DNA of 64,000 bases from Jannaschia marina (GCF_013404595.1 NZ_JABVAX010000004.1:248001-312000), one strand, 5' to 3'; shown: positions 43,943 to 53,547, numbered from the stretch's first letter. The notes: generated from the letters alone by a model not told the origin. Program-made: numbers and translations.

Positions 43943-43994
43943 ACATTGCCGCAATGCAGCAACAGACGCGGAGACTGCTCCGCTGGGAGGATAC

Positions 43995-45344
43995 ATGAAG
44001 AACCTGTTGACCGGCACCGCGCTGGCCGTCCTGGGTGCGGGCATCGCGCAGGCCGACGGACATCTGACGTTCACACCGGGCGAAGGTGATTTCAACTGGG
44101 ACAGCCTGACGGCCTTCGGGGAGGCGCACGACCTGTCGGGCCAGACCATCACCATGTTCGGTCCCTGGCGCGGGGACGACCAGGCGCTCGTCGAGAGCGT
44201 GCTGGCCTATTTCGAGGATGCGACCGGCGCGAACGTCGAATACTCGTCGTCGGAAAACTACGAGCAGCAGATCGTCATCGACGCCGAAGCCGGCAGCCCG
44301 CCCGACATTGCGGTTCTCCCGCAGCCGGGCCTCATCGGGAACCTGGCGAGCCGCGGCTTCATCCAGCCGCTGGGCGAGGAGACGCAGGCCTGGCTGCAGG
44401 AAAACTACGCCGCCGGCGACAGCTGGGTCAGCCTCGGCACCTACGCGGGCGAGGACGGGGAGGAGCGGCTCTATGCGTTCCCCTACAAGATCGACGTGAA
44501 ATCGCTCGTCTGGTACGTGCCGGAGAACTTCGAGGACGCGGGCTACGAGGTGCCCGAGACCATGGAGGACCTGAAGGCGCTGACCGAGCAGATCGCGGCC
44601 GACGGGGAGACGCCCTGGTGCATCGGCCTCGGCTCCGGCGGCGCGACCGGCTGGCCCGCGACCGACTGGGTCGAGGACATGATGCTGCGCACGCAGCCGC
44701 CGGAGACCTACGACGCCTGGGTGTCGAACGAGATCCCCTTCGACGATCCGGCCGTGATCGGCGCGATCGAGGAGTTCGGCTACTTCGCGCGCAACGACGA
44801 CTTCGTCGCCGGCGGGGCCGGGGCCGTGGCCTCGACCGACTTCCGCGACAGCCCCAAGGGCCTCTTCGCGTCGCCGCCGCAGTGCTACATGCACCACCAG
44901 GCGAGCTTCATCCCGACCTTCTTCCCCGAAGGCACGGAGCTTGGGCTCGACGCCGACTTCTTCTACATGCCGGCCTATGCCGAGAAGGATCTCGGCAGCC
45001 CGGTGCTGGGCGCGGGCACGCTCGCGTTCAAGATGACTGAGAACGCTGCAGCCGATGTCTTCATGGAGTTCCTGAAGACGCCCATCGCGCATGAGCTCTG
45101 GATGGCGCAGTCGGGCTTCCTGACGCCGCACACGGGCGTCAACACCGAGACCTACGCCAACAACACGCTCAAGAAGCAGGGCGAGATCCTGCTCGACGCG
45201 ACGACCTTCCGCTTCGACGCATCCGACCTGATGCCGGGCGCGGTGGGCGCGGGGAGCTTCTGGACGGGTATGGTCGACTACGCCGGCGGCAAGTCCGCCG
45301 AGGAGGTCGCCGCCGAGATCCAGCAGAGCTGGCCGGCCGAGTAG
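43995..45344 (+). CDS. aglE: Alpha-glucoside ABC transporter, substrate-binding protein
   Basis: A 449-residue periplasmic binding protein with signal peptide (MKNLLTGTALAVLGAGIAQA, cleavage at about 20). It belongs to the extracellular solute-binding family 1 and matches AglE: GQTITMFGPWRGDDQALVESV, YSSSENYEQQIVIDAEAGSPPDIAV and GLGSGGATGWPATDWVEDMML. AglE captures sucrose, maltose, trehalose and similar alpha-glucosides. It is first of the plus-strand aglE-F-G-A-K operon, which is the highest-demand gene; a stable hairpin follows it. Confidence 0.94.
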   Translation: MKNLLTGTALAVLGAGIAQADGHLTFTPGEGDFNWDSLTAFGEAHDLSGQTITMFGPWRGDDQALVESVLAYFEDATGANVEYSSSENYEQQIVIDAEAGSPPDIAVLPQPGLIGNLASRGFIQPLGEETQAWLQENYAAGDSWVSLGTYAGEDGEERLYAFPYKIDVKSLVWYVPENFEDAGYEVPETMEDLKALTEQIAADGETPWCIGLGSGGATGWPATDWVEDMMLRTQPPETYDAWVSNEIPFDDPAVIGAIEEFGYFARNDDFVAGGAGAVASTDFRDSPKGLFASPPQCYMHHQASFIPTFFPEGTELGLDADFFYMPAYAEKDLGSPVLGAGTLAFKMTENAAADVFMEFLKTPIAHELWMAQSGFLTPHTGVNTETYANNTLKKQGEILLDATTFRFDASDLMPGAVGAGSFWTGMVDYAGGKSAEEVAAEIQQSWPAE

Positions 45345-45355
45345 GCCACGCGAAA

Positions 45356-45380
45356 GGGGCCGCCCCGCACGGGCGGCCCC
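45356..45380 (+). terminator. Strong intercistronic hairpin between aglE and aglF
   Basis: GGGGCCGCCC (45356-45365) and GGGCGGCCCC (45371-45380) form a perfect 10-bp GC stem with a 5-base loop. No T tract. Such structures after binding-protein genes stop 3' exonucleases and raise aglE expression over the permease genes, partly acting as an attenuator. Confidence 0.75.
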
Positions 45381-45411
45381 ACGACAGCGGAGATGACCCG
45401 GAGGTGGGGCG

Positions 45412-46413
45412 ATGAACCCGGCGGTACTCGGACTGATAACGATCATCCTCGGGGTCGGCGGTTGCGTCGGCTACTTTTGGGCGTCGAACTTCGTGCTCGA
45501 CCGCTTCCTCTTTCCGGCAAGCGGCCCGAATGCCGGGCGCAACATCAACCGCGCCAATGCGATCCGGCCCTGGCTCTTCCTGGCCCCGGCGCTCCTCGCG
45601 CTCGGCCTCTACCTCGCCTACCCGGTCGTCGCGACCTTCTGGCTCTCGCTGCATGACCGCGCGGCGGGCGGCAACGTCTTCGTCGGGCTCGACAATTATT
45701 CGCAGATGCTGGGTGAGGCGAAGTTCCGCGAGGCGATCTTCAACAACATGATGTGGCTCATCGTGGTGCCCGCCGCCTCGACGGCCTTCGGCCTCCTCGC
45801 CGCGCAGCTGACCGACCGGATCGGCTGGGGCAGCCTCGCGAAGTCGCTCATCTTCATGCCGATGGCGATTTCCTTCGTCGGAGCCTCTGTCATCTGGAAG
45901 CTGATCTACGACGCGCGCCCCGAGGGCACCGACCAGATCGGCGTGCTGAACGCGGTGGTGACGTTCTTCGGGGGCGAGCCGCAGCAATGGCTGACGATCC
46001 AGCCTTGGAACAACCTGATGCTGATGATCGTGCTGATCTGGATCCAGACCGGCTTCGCCATGGTCATCCTCGGCGCCGCGCTGCGCGGCATCCCGGAGGA
46101 GACGGTGGAAGCTGCGATCCTCGACGGGGCGAGCCCCTGGCAGATCTTCTTCAAGATCAAGGTGCCGCAGATCATGCCGACCATCGTCGTGGTCTGGACG
46201 ACGATCACCCTCGTCGTGCTCAAGGTCTTCGACATCGTGCTCGCCATGACCAACGGCCAGTGGGAGACGCAGGTTCTGGCCAACTACATGTACGACAAGC
46301 TCTTCCGGTCGTTCGACTGGGGCGTCGGCTCGGCGGCGGCGATGATCATCATGCTGCTCGTCAGCCCGATCCTCGTGTGGAACGTCTACAACGCCCGCAA
46401 GGAGATGCGCTGA
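45412..46413 (+). CDS. aglF: Alpha-glucoside ABC transporter permease AglF
   Basis: A 333-residue permease of the MalF type with about eight helices, the first in the N-terminal 25 residues. The EAA loop, which contacts the ATPase, is EETVEAAILDGASPWQIFFKIKVPQIMP (around residues 225-250). It pairs with AglG in the membrane. The start has GGAGG and GGTGG nearby, 7-12 bases upstream. Confidence 0.94.
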   Translation: MNPAVLGLITIILGVGGCVGYFWASNFVLDRFLFPASGPNAGRNINRANAIRPWLFLAPALLALGLYLAYPVVATFWLSLHDRAAGGNVFVGLDNYSQMLGEAKFREAIFNNMMWLIVVPAASTAFGLLAAQLTDRIGWGSLAKSLIFMPMAISFVGASVIWKLIYDARPEGTDQIGVLNAVVTFFGGEPQQWLTIQPWNNLMLMIVLIWIQTGFAMVILGAALRGIPEETVEAAILDGASPWQIFFKIKVPQIMPTIVVVWTTITLVVLKVFDIVLAMTNGQWETQVLANYMYDKLFRSFDWGVGSAAAMIIMLLVSPILVWNVYNARKEMR

Positions 46414-46442
46414 CATGGCCCTCGACCGCACGGGAGAAAGAC

Positions 46443-47579
46443 ATGGATAACATCGCCGGCACCAAGTCGTCGCTGACCTGGGCAGTCCACATCTCGGTCG
46501 TCATCCTCGTGGCGCTCTGGCTCTTTCCGACCGTCGGGCTCTTCGTGTCGTCCTTCCGCACGGGCGACCAGATCGCGAGCTCCGGCTGGTGGAAGGCGCT
46601 CTCGACGCAGGAGGCGCAGATGTCGCCCATCCGCGTCGCGGGCGAGGAGGCCCCGGGCGCGGACGGCTTCTTGATCGAGGGCACGCTCGTGCAGGGCGAC
46701 ACGACCGTCAGCGCCTGGGGCACCTCGTCGCGCGAGCCGGAGGCTTATGCGCCCGGCGAGACGGCGGACCTGCGCGACGGGCAGACGCTGACGGTCGAGG
46801 CGGATTCGACCTACGTGCTGACCTCGCCCGAGACGACGGAGGGCACGCGGTTGCCGCGCGTCTTCCTCACCGCGTCGAGCCCGCCCGAGTTCACGCTCGG
46901 CAACTACGAGGAGGTGCTGACCTCCGGCACCGCGGGGGCGGGGATCCTGCAGTCCTTCATCAACACGCTCACCGTCAGCATCCCGGCGACGATCATCCCG
47001 ATCCTCGTGGCGGCCTTCGCGGCCTATGCGCTGGCCTGGATGGAGTTTCCGGGCCGCGCGCTCCTGATCGCGGCGATCGTGGGCCTTCTGGTCGTGCCGT
47101 TGCAGCTGGCGCTCATCCCGCTTCTGCAGTTCCACAACGCGATCGGGATCGGGAAGGGATACCTCGGCGTCTGGATGGCGCATACCGGCTTCGGCCTGCC
47201 GCTCGCGATCTATCTCTTGCGCAATTACATGGTCGGGCTGCCACGCGACATCATCGAGAATGCCAAGGTCGACGGGGCCAGCGATTTCCAGATCTTCGTC
47301 AAGATCATCCTGCCGCTGTCCTTCCCGGCGCTCGCGAGCTTCGCGATCTTCCAGTTCCTCTGGACGTGGAACGACCTCCTCGTCGCGCTCGTCTTCCTCG
47401 GTGCGGACGACGAGTCGCTCGTGCTGACGGGGCGGCTCGTGAATCTCCTCGGCTCGCGCGGCGGCGAATGGGAGATCCTGGCGACCTCGGCCTTCATTTC
47501 GATCGCGGTGCCCCTGGTGGTGTTCTTCGCGATGCAACGTTATCTGGTGCGCGGCCTCCTGGCCGGTTCCGTCAAGTAG
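46443..47579 (+). CDS. aglG: Alpha-glucoside ABC transporter permease AglG
   Basis: A 378-residue permease of the MalG type. After the first helix (HISVVILVALWLFPTVGLFV) comes a periplasmic insert of about 100 residues (roughly 45-150) that makes it longer than most MalG proteins but is usual for AglG. Then five further helices follow, with the EAA loop IIENAKVDGASDFQIFVKI. GGAGAAAGAC precedes the ATG. A short 11-codon frame at 46414 is not taken as a gene. Confidence 0.93.
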   Translation: MDNIAGTKSSLTWAVHISVVILVALWLFPTVGLFVSSFRTGDQIASSGWWKALSTQEAQMSPIRVAGEEAPGADGFLIEGTLVQGDTTVSAWGTSSREPEAYAPGETADLRDGQTLTVEADSTYVLTSPETTEGTRLPRVFLTASSPPEFTLGNYEEVLTSGTAGAGILQSFINTLTVSIPATIIPILVAAFAAYALAWMEFPGRALLIAAIVGLLVVPLQLALIPLLQFHNAIGIGKGYLGVWMAHTGFGLPLAIYLLRNYMVGLPRDIIENAKVDGASDFQIFVKIILPLSFPALASFAIFQFLWTWNDLLVALVFLGADDESLVLTGRLVNLLGSRGGEWEILATSAFISIAVPLVVFFAMQRYLVRGLLAGSVK

Positions 47580-47587
47580 GATTTTCG

Positions 47588-49240
47588 ATGACCGCCACTG
47601 CGACCAACGCGGCCCCTGCCGCCGTTCCCGCGCCCGACCTCGACTGGTGGCGCGGGGGTGCGATCTATCAGATCTATCCGCGCTCCTTCCAGGACAGCAC
47701 GGGCGACGGCATCGGCGATCTTGCCGGCATCGCCGAGCGCCTGCCGCATGTCGCCTCGCTCGGCGTCGACGCGATCTGGATCAGCCCGTTCTTCACCTCG
47801 CCGATGAAGGATTTCGGATACGACGTGAGCGATTATCGCGGCGTCGATCCGATGTTCGGCACGCTGGCCGACTTCGAGCGTCTGATCGAGGTGGCGCACG
47901 GGCTCGGGCTCCGGGTGATGATCGACCTCGTGCTGTCGCACTCCTCGATCGAGCACCCCTGGTTCACGGAGAGCCGGTCGAGCCGGACGAACCCCAAGGC
48001 CGACTGGTACGTCTGGGCCGATCCGAAGCCCGACGGCACACCGCCCAACAACTGGCTGTCGATCTTCGGCGGGCCGGCTTGGCATTGGGACGGCAAGCGG
48101 CACCAGTACTATCTGCACAACTTCCTCGAGTCGCAGCCCGACCTGAACCTGCACACGCCCGAGGTGCAGGAGGAGCTGCTCGACATCACGCGGTTCTGGC
48201 TCGAGAAGGGGGTCGACGGCTTCCGCCTCGACACGATCAACTTCTACTTCGCGGACAAGCACCTGCGCGACAATCCGGCGCTGCCGCCCGAGCGGCGGAA
48301 CGCGAACATCGCGCCGAGCGTCAATCCGTACAATCATCAGGAGCACATCTACTCCAAGAACCAGCCCGAGAACCTGGCCTTCCTGAAACGATTCCGCGCG
48401 CTCCTCGACGAATACCCCGGCGCGGCCGCCGTGGGCGAGGTCGGCGACGCGCAGCTCGGGATGGAACTCCTCGGCCAGTACACGCGGGCGGGGCAGGGGG
48501 TGCAGATGTGCTATGCCTTCGACTTCCTCGCGCCAGAGCGCCTGACGGCGGCACGGATCGTCGACGTCTTCCACCACCTCGAACATGCGGCCCCCGACGG
48601 CTGGGCCTGCTGGGCGTTCTCGAACCACGACGTCACCCGGCACGTCACCCGCTGGGGCCTCACGCCCGAGGGCGTGCGGATGTATGCGGCGCTCATCTGC
48701 GCGCTGCGCGGCTCGGTCTGCTTCTATCAGGGCGAGGAGCTCGGCCTGACCGAGGCCGACGTCGCCTTCGAGGATCTGCAGGATCCCTATGGCATCGAGT
48801 TCTGGCCCGAGTACAAGGGCCGTGACGGCTGCCGTACCCCGATGGTCTGGGAGCCGTCGAACGACACCGGCGGCTTCAGCAGGGCGAAACCCTGGCTGCC
48901 GGTCGCACCCGAGCATCTGTCGCAGTCGGTCGCCGCGCAGGAGGGGCGGGAGGACGCGCTTCTGCACCATTACCGCCGCGTGATCGCGATGCGCAGCGCC
49001 CATCCGGTCCTGCGCAAGGGGGATCAGGCGGAGCTTACGGCCACGGGCGAGGTGCTGAGCTTTCTGCGCACGGACGGGACGGAGCGCATCTTCTGTGCGT
49101 TCAACATGGGCGAGACGGCGGCGGAGGTCGCCCTGCCGCTGGGGGCGTGGCACCCGATCGAGGGGATCGGCGGCACCGAACCCGCGGACGAGACATTGCG
49201 GCTCGATGCCTGGGGCTATGCGCTCCTGCGCGCGGGTTGA
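47588..49240 (+). CDS. aglA: Cytoplasmic alpha-glucosidase, glycoside hydrolase family 13
   Basis: A 550-residue GH13 enzyme (oligo-1,6/alpha-glucosidase subgroup) that splits imported alpha-glucosides. Conserved regions: DLVLSHSSIEHPWF, catalytic nucleophile Asp215 in GFRLDTINF, acid/base Glu284 in VGEVGD and transition-state Asp348 in FSNHDVTRH. No signal peptide. It lies 8 bases after aglG and 21 bases before aglK. The glucose product can be used by the Glk encoded in the divergent operon. Confidence 0.95.
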   Translation: MTATATNAAPAAVPAPDLDWWRGGAIYQIYPRSFQDSTGDGIGDLAGIAERLPHVASLGVDAIWISPFFTSPMKDFGYDVSDYRGVDPMFGTLADFERLIEVAHGLGLRVMIDLVLSHSSIEHPWFTESRSSRTNPKADWYVWADPKPDGTPPNNWLSIFGGPAWHWDGKRHQYYLHNFLESQPDLNLHTPEVQEELLDITRFWLEKGVDGFRLDTINFYFADKHLRDNPALPPERRNANIAPSVNPYNHQEHIYSKNQPENLAFLKRFRALLDEYPGAAAVGEVGDAQLGMELLGQYTRAGQGVQMCYAFDFLAPERLTAARIVDVFHHLEHAAPDGWACWAFSNHDVTRHVTRWGLTPEGVRMYAALICALRGSVCFYQGEELGLTEADVAFEDLQDPYGIEFWPEYKGRDGCRTPMVWEPSNDTGGFSRAKPWLPVAPEHLSQSVAAQEGREDALLHHYRRVIAMRSAHPVLRKGDQAELTATGEVLSFLRTDGTERIFCAFNMGETAAEVALPLGAWHPIEGIGGTEPADETLRLDAWGYALLRAG

Positions 49241-49261
49241 GGCGAGAGAAGGGAGGACGAC

Positions 49262-50380
49262 ATGGCGAACGTCAAGCTGACGGATGTGTCCAAGATCTAC
49301 GGCGGCCAGGTCGAGGTTCTGAAGGACATCGACCTCGACATCGAGACCGGCGAACTCGTGGTCTTCGTCGGGCCCTCGGGTTGCGGCAAGTCAACGCTTC
49401 TGCGGATGATCGCGGGGCTGGAGAAGATCTCGGGCGGCACGCTCGAGATCGACGGGCAGGTCGTGAACGACATCCCGCCGAGCCAGCGCGGCATCGCCAT
49501 GGTCTTCCAGTCCTACGCGCTTTACCCGCATATGACCGTGCGCGAGAACATGGCCTTCGCGCTCAACATCGCGAAGATGCCGAAGGCGGAGATCGACGCG
49601 GCCGTCGATGCCGCCGCCGCCAAGCTGCAACTGACCGAATACCTCGACCGGCTGCCCAAGGCGCTCTCGGGCGGACAACGGCAGCGGGTCGCGATCGGCC
49701 GGGCGGTGGTGCGCTCGCCCAAGGTCTACCTCTTCGACGAGCCGCTCTCGAACCTCGACGCGGCGCTGCGCGTGGCCACGCGGATCGAGATCGCGCAATT
49801 GAAGGAGCAGATGCCCGACTCGACCATGATCTACGTCACCCACGACCAGGTGGAGGCGATGACCCTGGCGAGCCGGATCGTCGTGCTCGACGCGCTCAAG
49901 GACAACGGACACAAGTATTCCATCGCCCAGGTCGGCAGCCCGCTGGAGCTCTACGAGACGCCCAACTCCGAGTTCGTGGCGAAATTCATCGGCTCGCCCT
50001 CCATGAACCTGCTCGCCGGAGAGATCGTGGGCACCGGCGAGACGACGACGCTCAAGCTCAAGGAGGGGGGCGGAACCATCACCTCCGCCGTGCCCTCCAC
50101 CCCAGAGGACATGGGAGCCGAGGTCAACGTCGGAATCCGGCCCGAGGACGCGCAGGAGACGACGGGCGACGACTATGCCTACGAGGGCACGGTGGAGGTG
50201 CGCGAGAGTCTGGGCGAGGTGACGCTGATCTACTTCGAGCGGTCCGCACCCGAGCATGATCCGGTCATCGCCAAGCTGCCGGGCATCCACACCGGCCTGC
50301 GCGGAAAGACGATGCGCCTGACCGCGAAGCCGGAAAAAGTGCATGTCTTCCGAAACGGAGTGTCTCTGCTTTATCGCTGA
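49262..50380 (+). CDS. aglK: Alpha-glucoside ABC transporter ATP-binding protein
   Basis: A 372-residue MalK/UgpC-type ATPase. Walker A GPSGCGKSTLLRMIAG, Q-loop VFQSYALYPHMTV, signature LSGGQRQRVAIGRA, Walker B VYLFDEPLSNLDAALR and switch His in YVTHDQVEAM. The C-terminal TOBE regulatory domain (from about 235) has the typical MNLLAGEIVG and VGIRPEDAQE. It closes the operon and powers AglFG. Confidence 0.95.
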   Translation: MANVKLTDVSKIYGGQVEVLKDIDLDIETGELVVFVGPSGCGKSTLLRMIAGLEKISGGTLEIDGQVVNDIPPSQRGIAMVFQSYALYPHMTVRENMAFALNIAKMPKAEIDAAVDAAAAKLQLTEYLDRLPKALSGGQRQRVAIGRAVVRSPKVYLFDEPLSNLDAALRVATRIEIAQLKEQMPDSTMIYVTHDQVEAMTLASRIVVLDALKDNGHKYSIAQVGSPLELYETPNSEFVAKFIGSPSMNLLAGEIVGTGETTTLKLKEGGGTITSAVPSTPEDMGAEVNVGIRPEDAQETTGDDYAYEGTVEVRESLGEVTLIYFERSAPEHDPVIAKLPGIHTGLRGKTMRLTAKPEKVHVFRNGVSLLYR

Positions 50381-50448
50381 GGTGCCCGATTTTGGCCGCA
50401 GTCGGGGCGCAGGATAGGAGCCTGTCCGTTCCTGTCCCGGAGGCCCCG

Positions 50449-51519
50449 ATGGCTGTCCTGCGTTTTGTTTATGCCCTCTACCTGCGCCTTACCGGTCTCG
50501 GCCTGTTGCTGGCCGCAGGGGGGTATTTTGCGATCATGCGCATGGCCGCGGAGACCGCCGCGCCGGTCGAACCGCTGCCGCTCTGGGTTCCGGGTGCGCT
50601 CGGGGCGCTTGGGCTTCTGCTGCTGGTGCCGTGGTGGCTGCCCGGGGGCATGCGCCGACCGGCGCGGGGCCGCGACCTGATCTGGCTTGCGCCGCACATG
50701 GCGATCGCCGCGCTCTACCCGAAGCTCGAGGGCCCGCTCTACGCCGGGCTCGGCCGGATGGCGCAGGTGCCGCCGGAGGTCGCCGCCCAGCTAAGACCCG
50801 TCGATCCGATCTGGTGGCTGCTGCCGCCGGCGGCGCTCATGGTCCTGCTGGTCCTGCCGGGGATGCGTCGGGCCGGCTCCGATACCTCCCGCCCCGACCC
50901 GGACGACCCGGCCAAAGCCATTCCGGTCGAGGAGGCGAAGCCCGTTCCCCTCCCGACCGAGAAGAAGCTGCCCGCGCTCGGGGCGGCGATGAAACTCTAC
51001 ATCGCGGCCGACTGGCTTATGCTGCGCCTCATGGGCCTCGGCCTCATGGCGACCGCCTACATGATGTGGACGATGATCGAGGGCGGCCGTGTCGCGCGCG
51101 CCGAGGCGCTCGCCTACGGGAAGGAGCCGATGACGGCGGTCTACGTCTACGTGGTCGTTGGCGCCATCCTTGCGCTACCGTTCCTGCTGCCGCGGCGCAT
51201 CGCGCGGCCGCATAACGTGATCTACGGCCTGCTGAAAGCCGTGCTGCTCGTCGGTGCAGCCTTTGTCCTGATCGCGCCGCTCAACATCGCGATCGTCACC
51301 TTCACGCCAGACATCTACCACGCGACCCTCGAGGAAACCGTGCCCCGTCTCTTCAAGGCGATCTGCGGCGTGGCGGTGACCTCGGCGCTCCTGATCTCCT
51401 TCTTCCGGCAACTGGGTGGCTTGCCTGCGGTGGATTACAAGGGCGACCCGAAGGTGCAGATGTCGTCGAGCCAGCTTCACGACCTGCGCAAGGCGCGGAT
51501 GCCGGGCACTGGGGCCTGA
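50449..51519 (+). CDS. Hypothetical polytopic membrane protein
   Basis: A 356-residue protein with about seven membrane helices: near 5-28, 45-66, 105-125, 175-205, 225-245, 255-283 and 300-320. A polar, Pro/Lys/Glu-rich cytosolic loop lies around 135-170. I do not recognise a family. The start ATG has GGAGG six bases upstream. It follows aglK by 68 bases but probably has its own promoter; it converges on hpt. No catalytic motif seen. Confidence 0.7.
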   Translation: MAVLRFVYALYLRLTGLGLLLAAGGYFAIMRMAAETAAPVEPLPLWVPGALGALGLLLLVPWWLPGGMRRPARGRDLIWLAPHMAIAALYPKLEGPLYAGLGRMAQVPPEVAAQLRPVDPIWWLLPPAALMVLLVLPGMRRAGSDTSRPDPDDPAKAIPVEEAKPVPLPTEKKLPALGAAMKLYIAADWLMLRLMGLGLMATAYMMWTMIEGGRVARAEALAYGKEPMTAVYVYVVVGAILALPFLLPRRIARPHNVIYGLLKAVLLVGAAFVLIAPLNIAIVTFTPDIYHATLEETVPRLFKAICGVAVTSALLISFFRQLGGLPAVDYKGDPKVQMSSSQLHDLRKARMPGTGA

Positions 51520-51550
51520 CGCGCACGCCCTTGCGGGTCTCGTCATGGTC

Positions 51551-52093
51551 CTAGGTGTCCCCCTCCAGCCGCACGCTGCCGATGTAAGGCAGGTTCCGGT
51601 TTCGCTGCGCGTAGTCGATGCCGTAGCCGACGACGAAGGCATCGGGGATCTCGAAGCCCGTCCACGTCGCACGAACCTCGACCTCGCGCCGCGTCGGCTT
51701 GTCGAGCAGCGCGATCGTCTCGAGCCGTGCAGGCGCGCGCGAGCGCAGAAGGCCGGTGACGTGGTGGAGCGTGTGGCCCGTGTCGACGATATCCTCGACC
51801 ACCAGCACGTCGCGCCCCGCGATCTCGCCCCGCAGGTCCTTCAGGATGCGCACCTCGCGGCTCGATTCCATCGCGTTGCCGTAGGACGACGCCTCCAGGA
51901 AATCGACTTCCACCGGCAGGTCGAGTTCCCGCACGAGATCGGCGATGAAGACGAAGGAGCCACGCAGGAGCCCGACGACGACCAGCTTGTCGGTATCGGC
52001 GAACCGGCTCTCGATGTCGCGGGCGAGCGCCTCGATCCGCGCGGCGATGGCCTTCGCGCTTATCATCTGTTCGATCACATAGCTGCCGGTCAT
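51551..52093 (-). CDS. hpt: Hypoxanthine phosphoribosyltransferase
   Basis: A 180-residue purine-salvage enzyme converting hypoxanthine (or guanine) and PRPP to nucleotide. The PRPP-binding motif is [29 protein letters not shown] holds the PPi loop, and [10 protein letters not shown] plus [13 protein letters not shown] form the base pocket. The start has GAAGGGGG upstream. It is divergent from the COQ10/RatA-like gene. Confidence 0.94.
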   Translation of the reverse strand: MTGSYVIEQMISAKAIAARIEALARDIESRFADTDKLVVVGLLRGSFVFIADLVRELDLPVEVDFLEASSYGNAMESSREVRILKDLRGEIAGRDVLVVEDIVDTGHTLHHVTGLLRSRAPARLETIALLDKPTRREVEVRATWTGFEIPDAFVVGYGIDYAQRNRNLPYIGSVRLEGDT

Positions 52094-52163
52094 GTTGCCC
52101 CCTTCGGACCTATCGGCCATGAGAGGCGTTAACACGCCGGATACACAGATCGCCAGAGGCCCG

Positions 52164-52604
52164 ATGCCCCGCCACTCCGAGACCCGAGAGCTGCCGTATA
52201 CGCCGGCGCAGATGTACGACCTCGTGGCCGATGTCGCGCGCTACCCCGAGTTCCTGCCTTGGACCGCCGCCGCGCGCATCCGCTCGCGCGAGGGCGAGAA
52301 CCCGGAGGTGATGCTCGCGGACCTCATCATCAGCTTCAAGGTCTTCCGCGAGAGCTTCGGCTCAAAGGTCATGCTCTGGCCCGACGAGAACCGGATCGAG
52401 ACGGAGTATCTCGACGGGCCGTTCCGGCATCTGAAGTCCGAGTGGCGGTTCGAGGAGACGGCGGCGGGATGTCGCGTGCAGTTCTGGATCGACTACGAAT
52501 TCCGCAACCCGCTCATCGGCCGGGTCGTCGGCACGGTCTTCGACCAGGCGATGCAGCGGGTCGTCGCTGCCTTCGAGACACGGGCGCGCAAGCTCTACGG
52601 CTGA
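52164..52604 (+). CDS. RatA/COQ10-type START-domain protein
   Basis: A 146-residue SRPBCC (polyketide cyclase/START) protein: the N-terminal [29 protein letters not shown] is diagnostic. In mitochondria and proteobacteria the family binds ubiquinone or affects its delivery; the E. coli name RatA comes from a reported ribosome effect. C-terminal [21 protein letters not shown] is the long closing helix. It overlaps the convergent cinA gene by 10 bases. Confidence 0.92.
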   Translation: MPRHSETRELPYTPAQMYDLVADVARYPEFLPWTAAARIRSREGENPEVMLADLIISFKVFRESFGSKVMLWPDENRIETEYLDGPFRHLKSEWRFEETAAGCRVQFWIDYEFRNPLIGRVVGTVFDQAMQRVVAAFETRARKLYG

Positions 52605-53062
52605 GCTGCGCGCAGCAGGAGAGCGATGGCGTGGTCCCGCGCGGCCCGCCGGACGCGGGCGCGCCCGAGCGCGCCGAAATCGATGGTCTCCGTCCTGACG
52701 CCCGACTTGTTCGCAACTCCAAAACAGACGCGCCCCTCGGGCTTCCGCTCCGAGCCGCCCGGACCGGCGACGCCGGTGATCGAGACGGCGAGGTCCGCGC
52801 TCGACCGGTCACGCGCGCCCCGCACCATCTCGGCCGCCACCTCCTCTGAGACGGCACCGTGCGCGACGAGCGTCATCTGCGAGACGCCCAGCTGCTGCCG
52901 CTTGGCGGCGTTCGAATAGGTCACCGCGCCCCAAAGGAAGACCGCGGAGGAGCCCGCGCGATCGGTCAGCGCGGCGGCGACCATACCTCCGGTGCAGCTC
53001 TCGGCGGTCGCGAGGGTGAGCCCCCGTGTCGCGCAGGCCTCGAGGAGGGCCGCGACGCTCAC
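52595..53062 (-). CDS. CinA C-terminal domain amidohydrolase (PncC-like)
   Basis: A 155-residue stand-alone CinA C-terminal domain. In bacteria this is often nicotinamide-nucleotide amidase (PncC), recycling NMN. Key segments are [66 protein letters not shown] and EGRVCFGVA. It starts at a GTG overlapping the pgpA stop (GTGA), so ispDF-pgpA-cinA form a coupled operon. Confidence 0.9.
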   Translation of the reverse strand: MSVAALLEACATRGLTLATAESCTGGMVAAALTDRAGSSAVFLWGAVTYSNAAKRQQLGVSQMTLVAHGAVSEEVAAEMVRGARDRSSADLAVSITGVAGPGGSERKPEGRVCFGVANKSGVRTETIDFGALGRARVRRAARDHAIALLLRAAQP

Positions 53063-53547
53063 AGCAGGAGCCCGTGCGCGAGGGCGGCGAGCGCAGCGAC
53101 GCCGAGCGCCGCGAAGAGCCCCGCGACCGCGTCGTCCAGCATCACGCCGAGCGCATCGTGGCGGCGGTCCATCCAGCCGACCGGGCCGGGCTTCCAGATG
53201 TCGAAGAGGCGGAAGAGGAGGAAGGCGGCCACCCAGCCGGGCCAGAGCGCGGTGACGGGAACCCCTGCGCGTGCGGCACCCCAGGCGATGGGCAGGAGCG
53301 CGATCCACTGGCCCAGCACCTCGTCGATGACGATCTCGCCCGGGTCGTGGTCGTCCGTGCCGGCCGTCGCCTGCATGGTCGCCCACCAGCCGAGCGGCAG
53401 GAGCGCGAGCGCGAGGATCGTGAAGAGCAGCGGCCCGCCCTGCATCGCAAGCCAGCCGAGGGGCAGGGCGGCGAGCGAGCCCCAGGTGCCCGGGGCCGGG
53501 CGCAGGCAGCCGACGTAGCCGACGGTGGCTATGGCGCGCGCGATCAT
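53059..53547 (-). CDS. pgpA: Phosphatidylglycerophosphatase A
   Basis: A 162-residue membrane enzyme that dephosphorylates phosphatidylglycerol phosphate. Conserved parts are [16 protein letters not shown] and [17 protein letters not shown] with the acidic motif EIVIDE, then [18 protein letters not shown] and [17 protein letters not shown]. About four helices. Coupled upstream to ispDF (ATGA) and downstream to cinA (GTGA). Confidence 0.94.
   Translation of the reverse strand: MIARAIATVGYVGCLRPAPGTWGSLAALPLGWLAMQGGPLLFTILALALLPLGWWATMQATAGTDDHDPGEIVIDEVLGQWIALLPIAWGAARAGVPVTALWPGWVAAFLLFRLFDIWKPGPVGWMDRRHDALGVMLDDAVAGLFAALGVAALAALAHGLLL

Larger units (their letters stand above)
43756..43994. 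promoter_or_regulatory. Divergent control region aglR / aglE
   Basis: 239 bases holding both promoters. A plus-strand TTGACA at 43890-43895 is the best -35 for aglE; no strong -10 follows at 17 bases, which fits a promoter needing induction. Operators lie at 43769 and 43927, 158 bases apart, allowing DNA looping by a tetrameric or paired LacI-type repressor. A GGGAGG ribosome site precedes aglE. Confidence 0.65.

Noticed and set aside
46414..46449. An 11-codon frame starting at ATG 46414 between aglF and aglG
   Set aside because: Too short and runs into the aglG start; the GGAGAAAGAC site points to the ATG at 46443.
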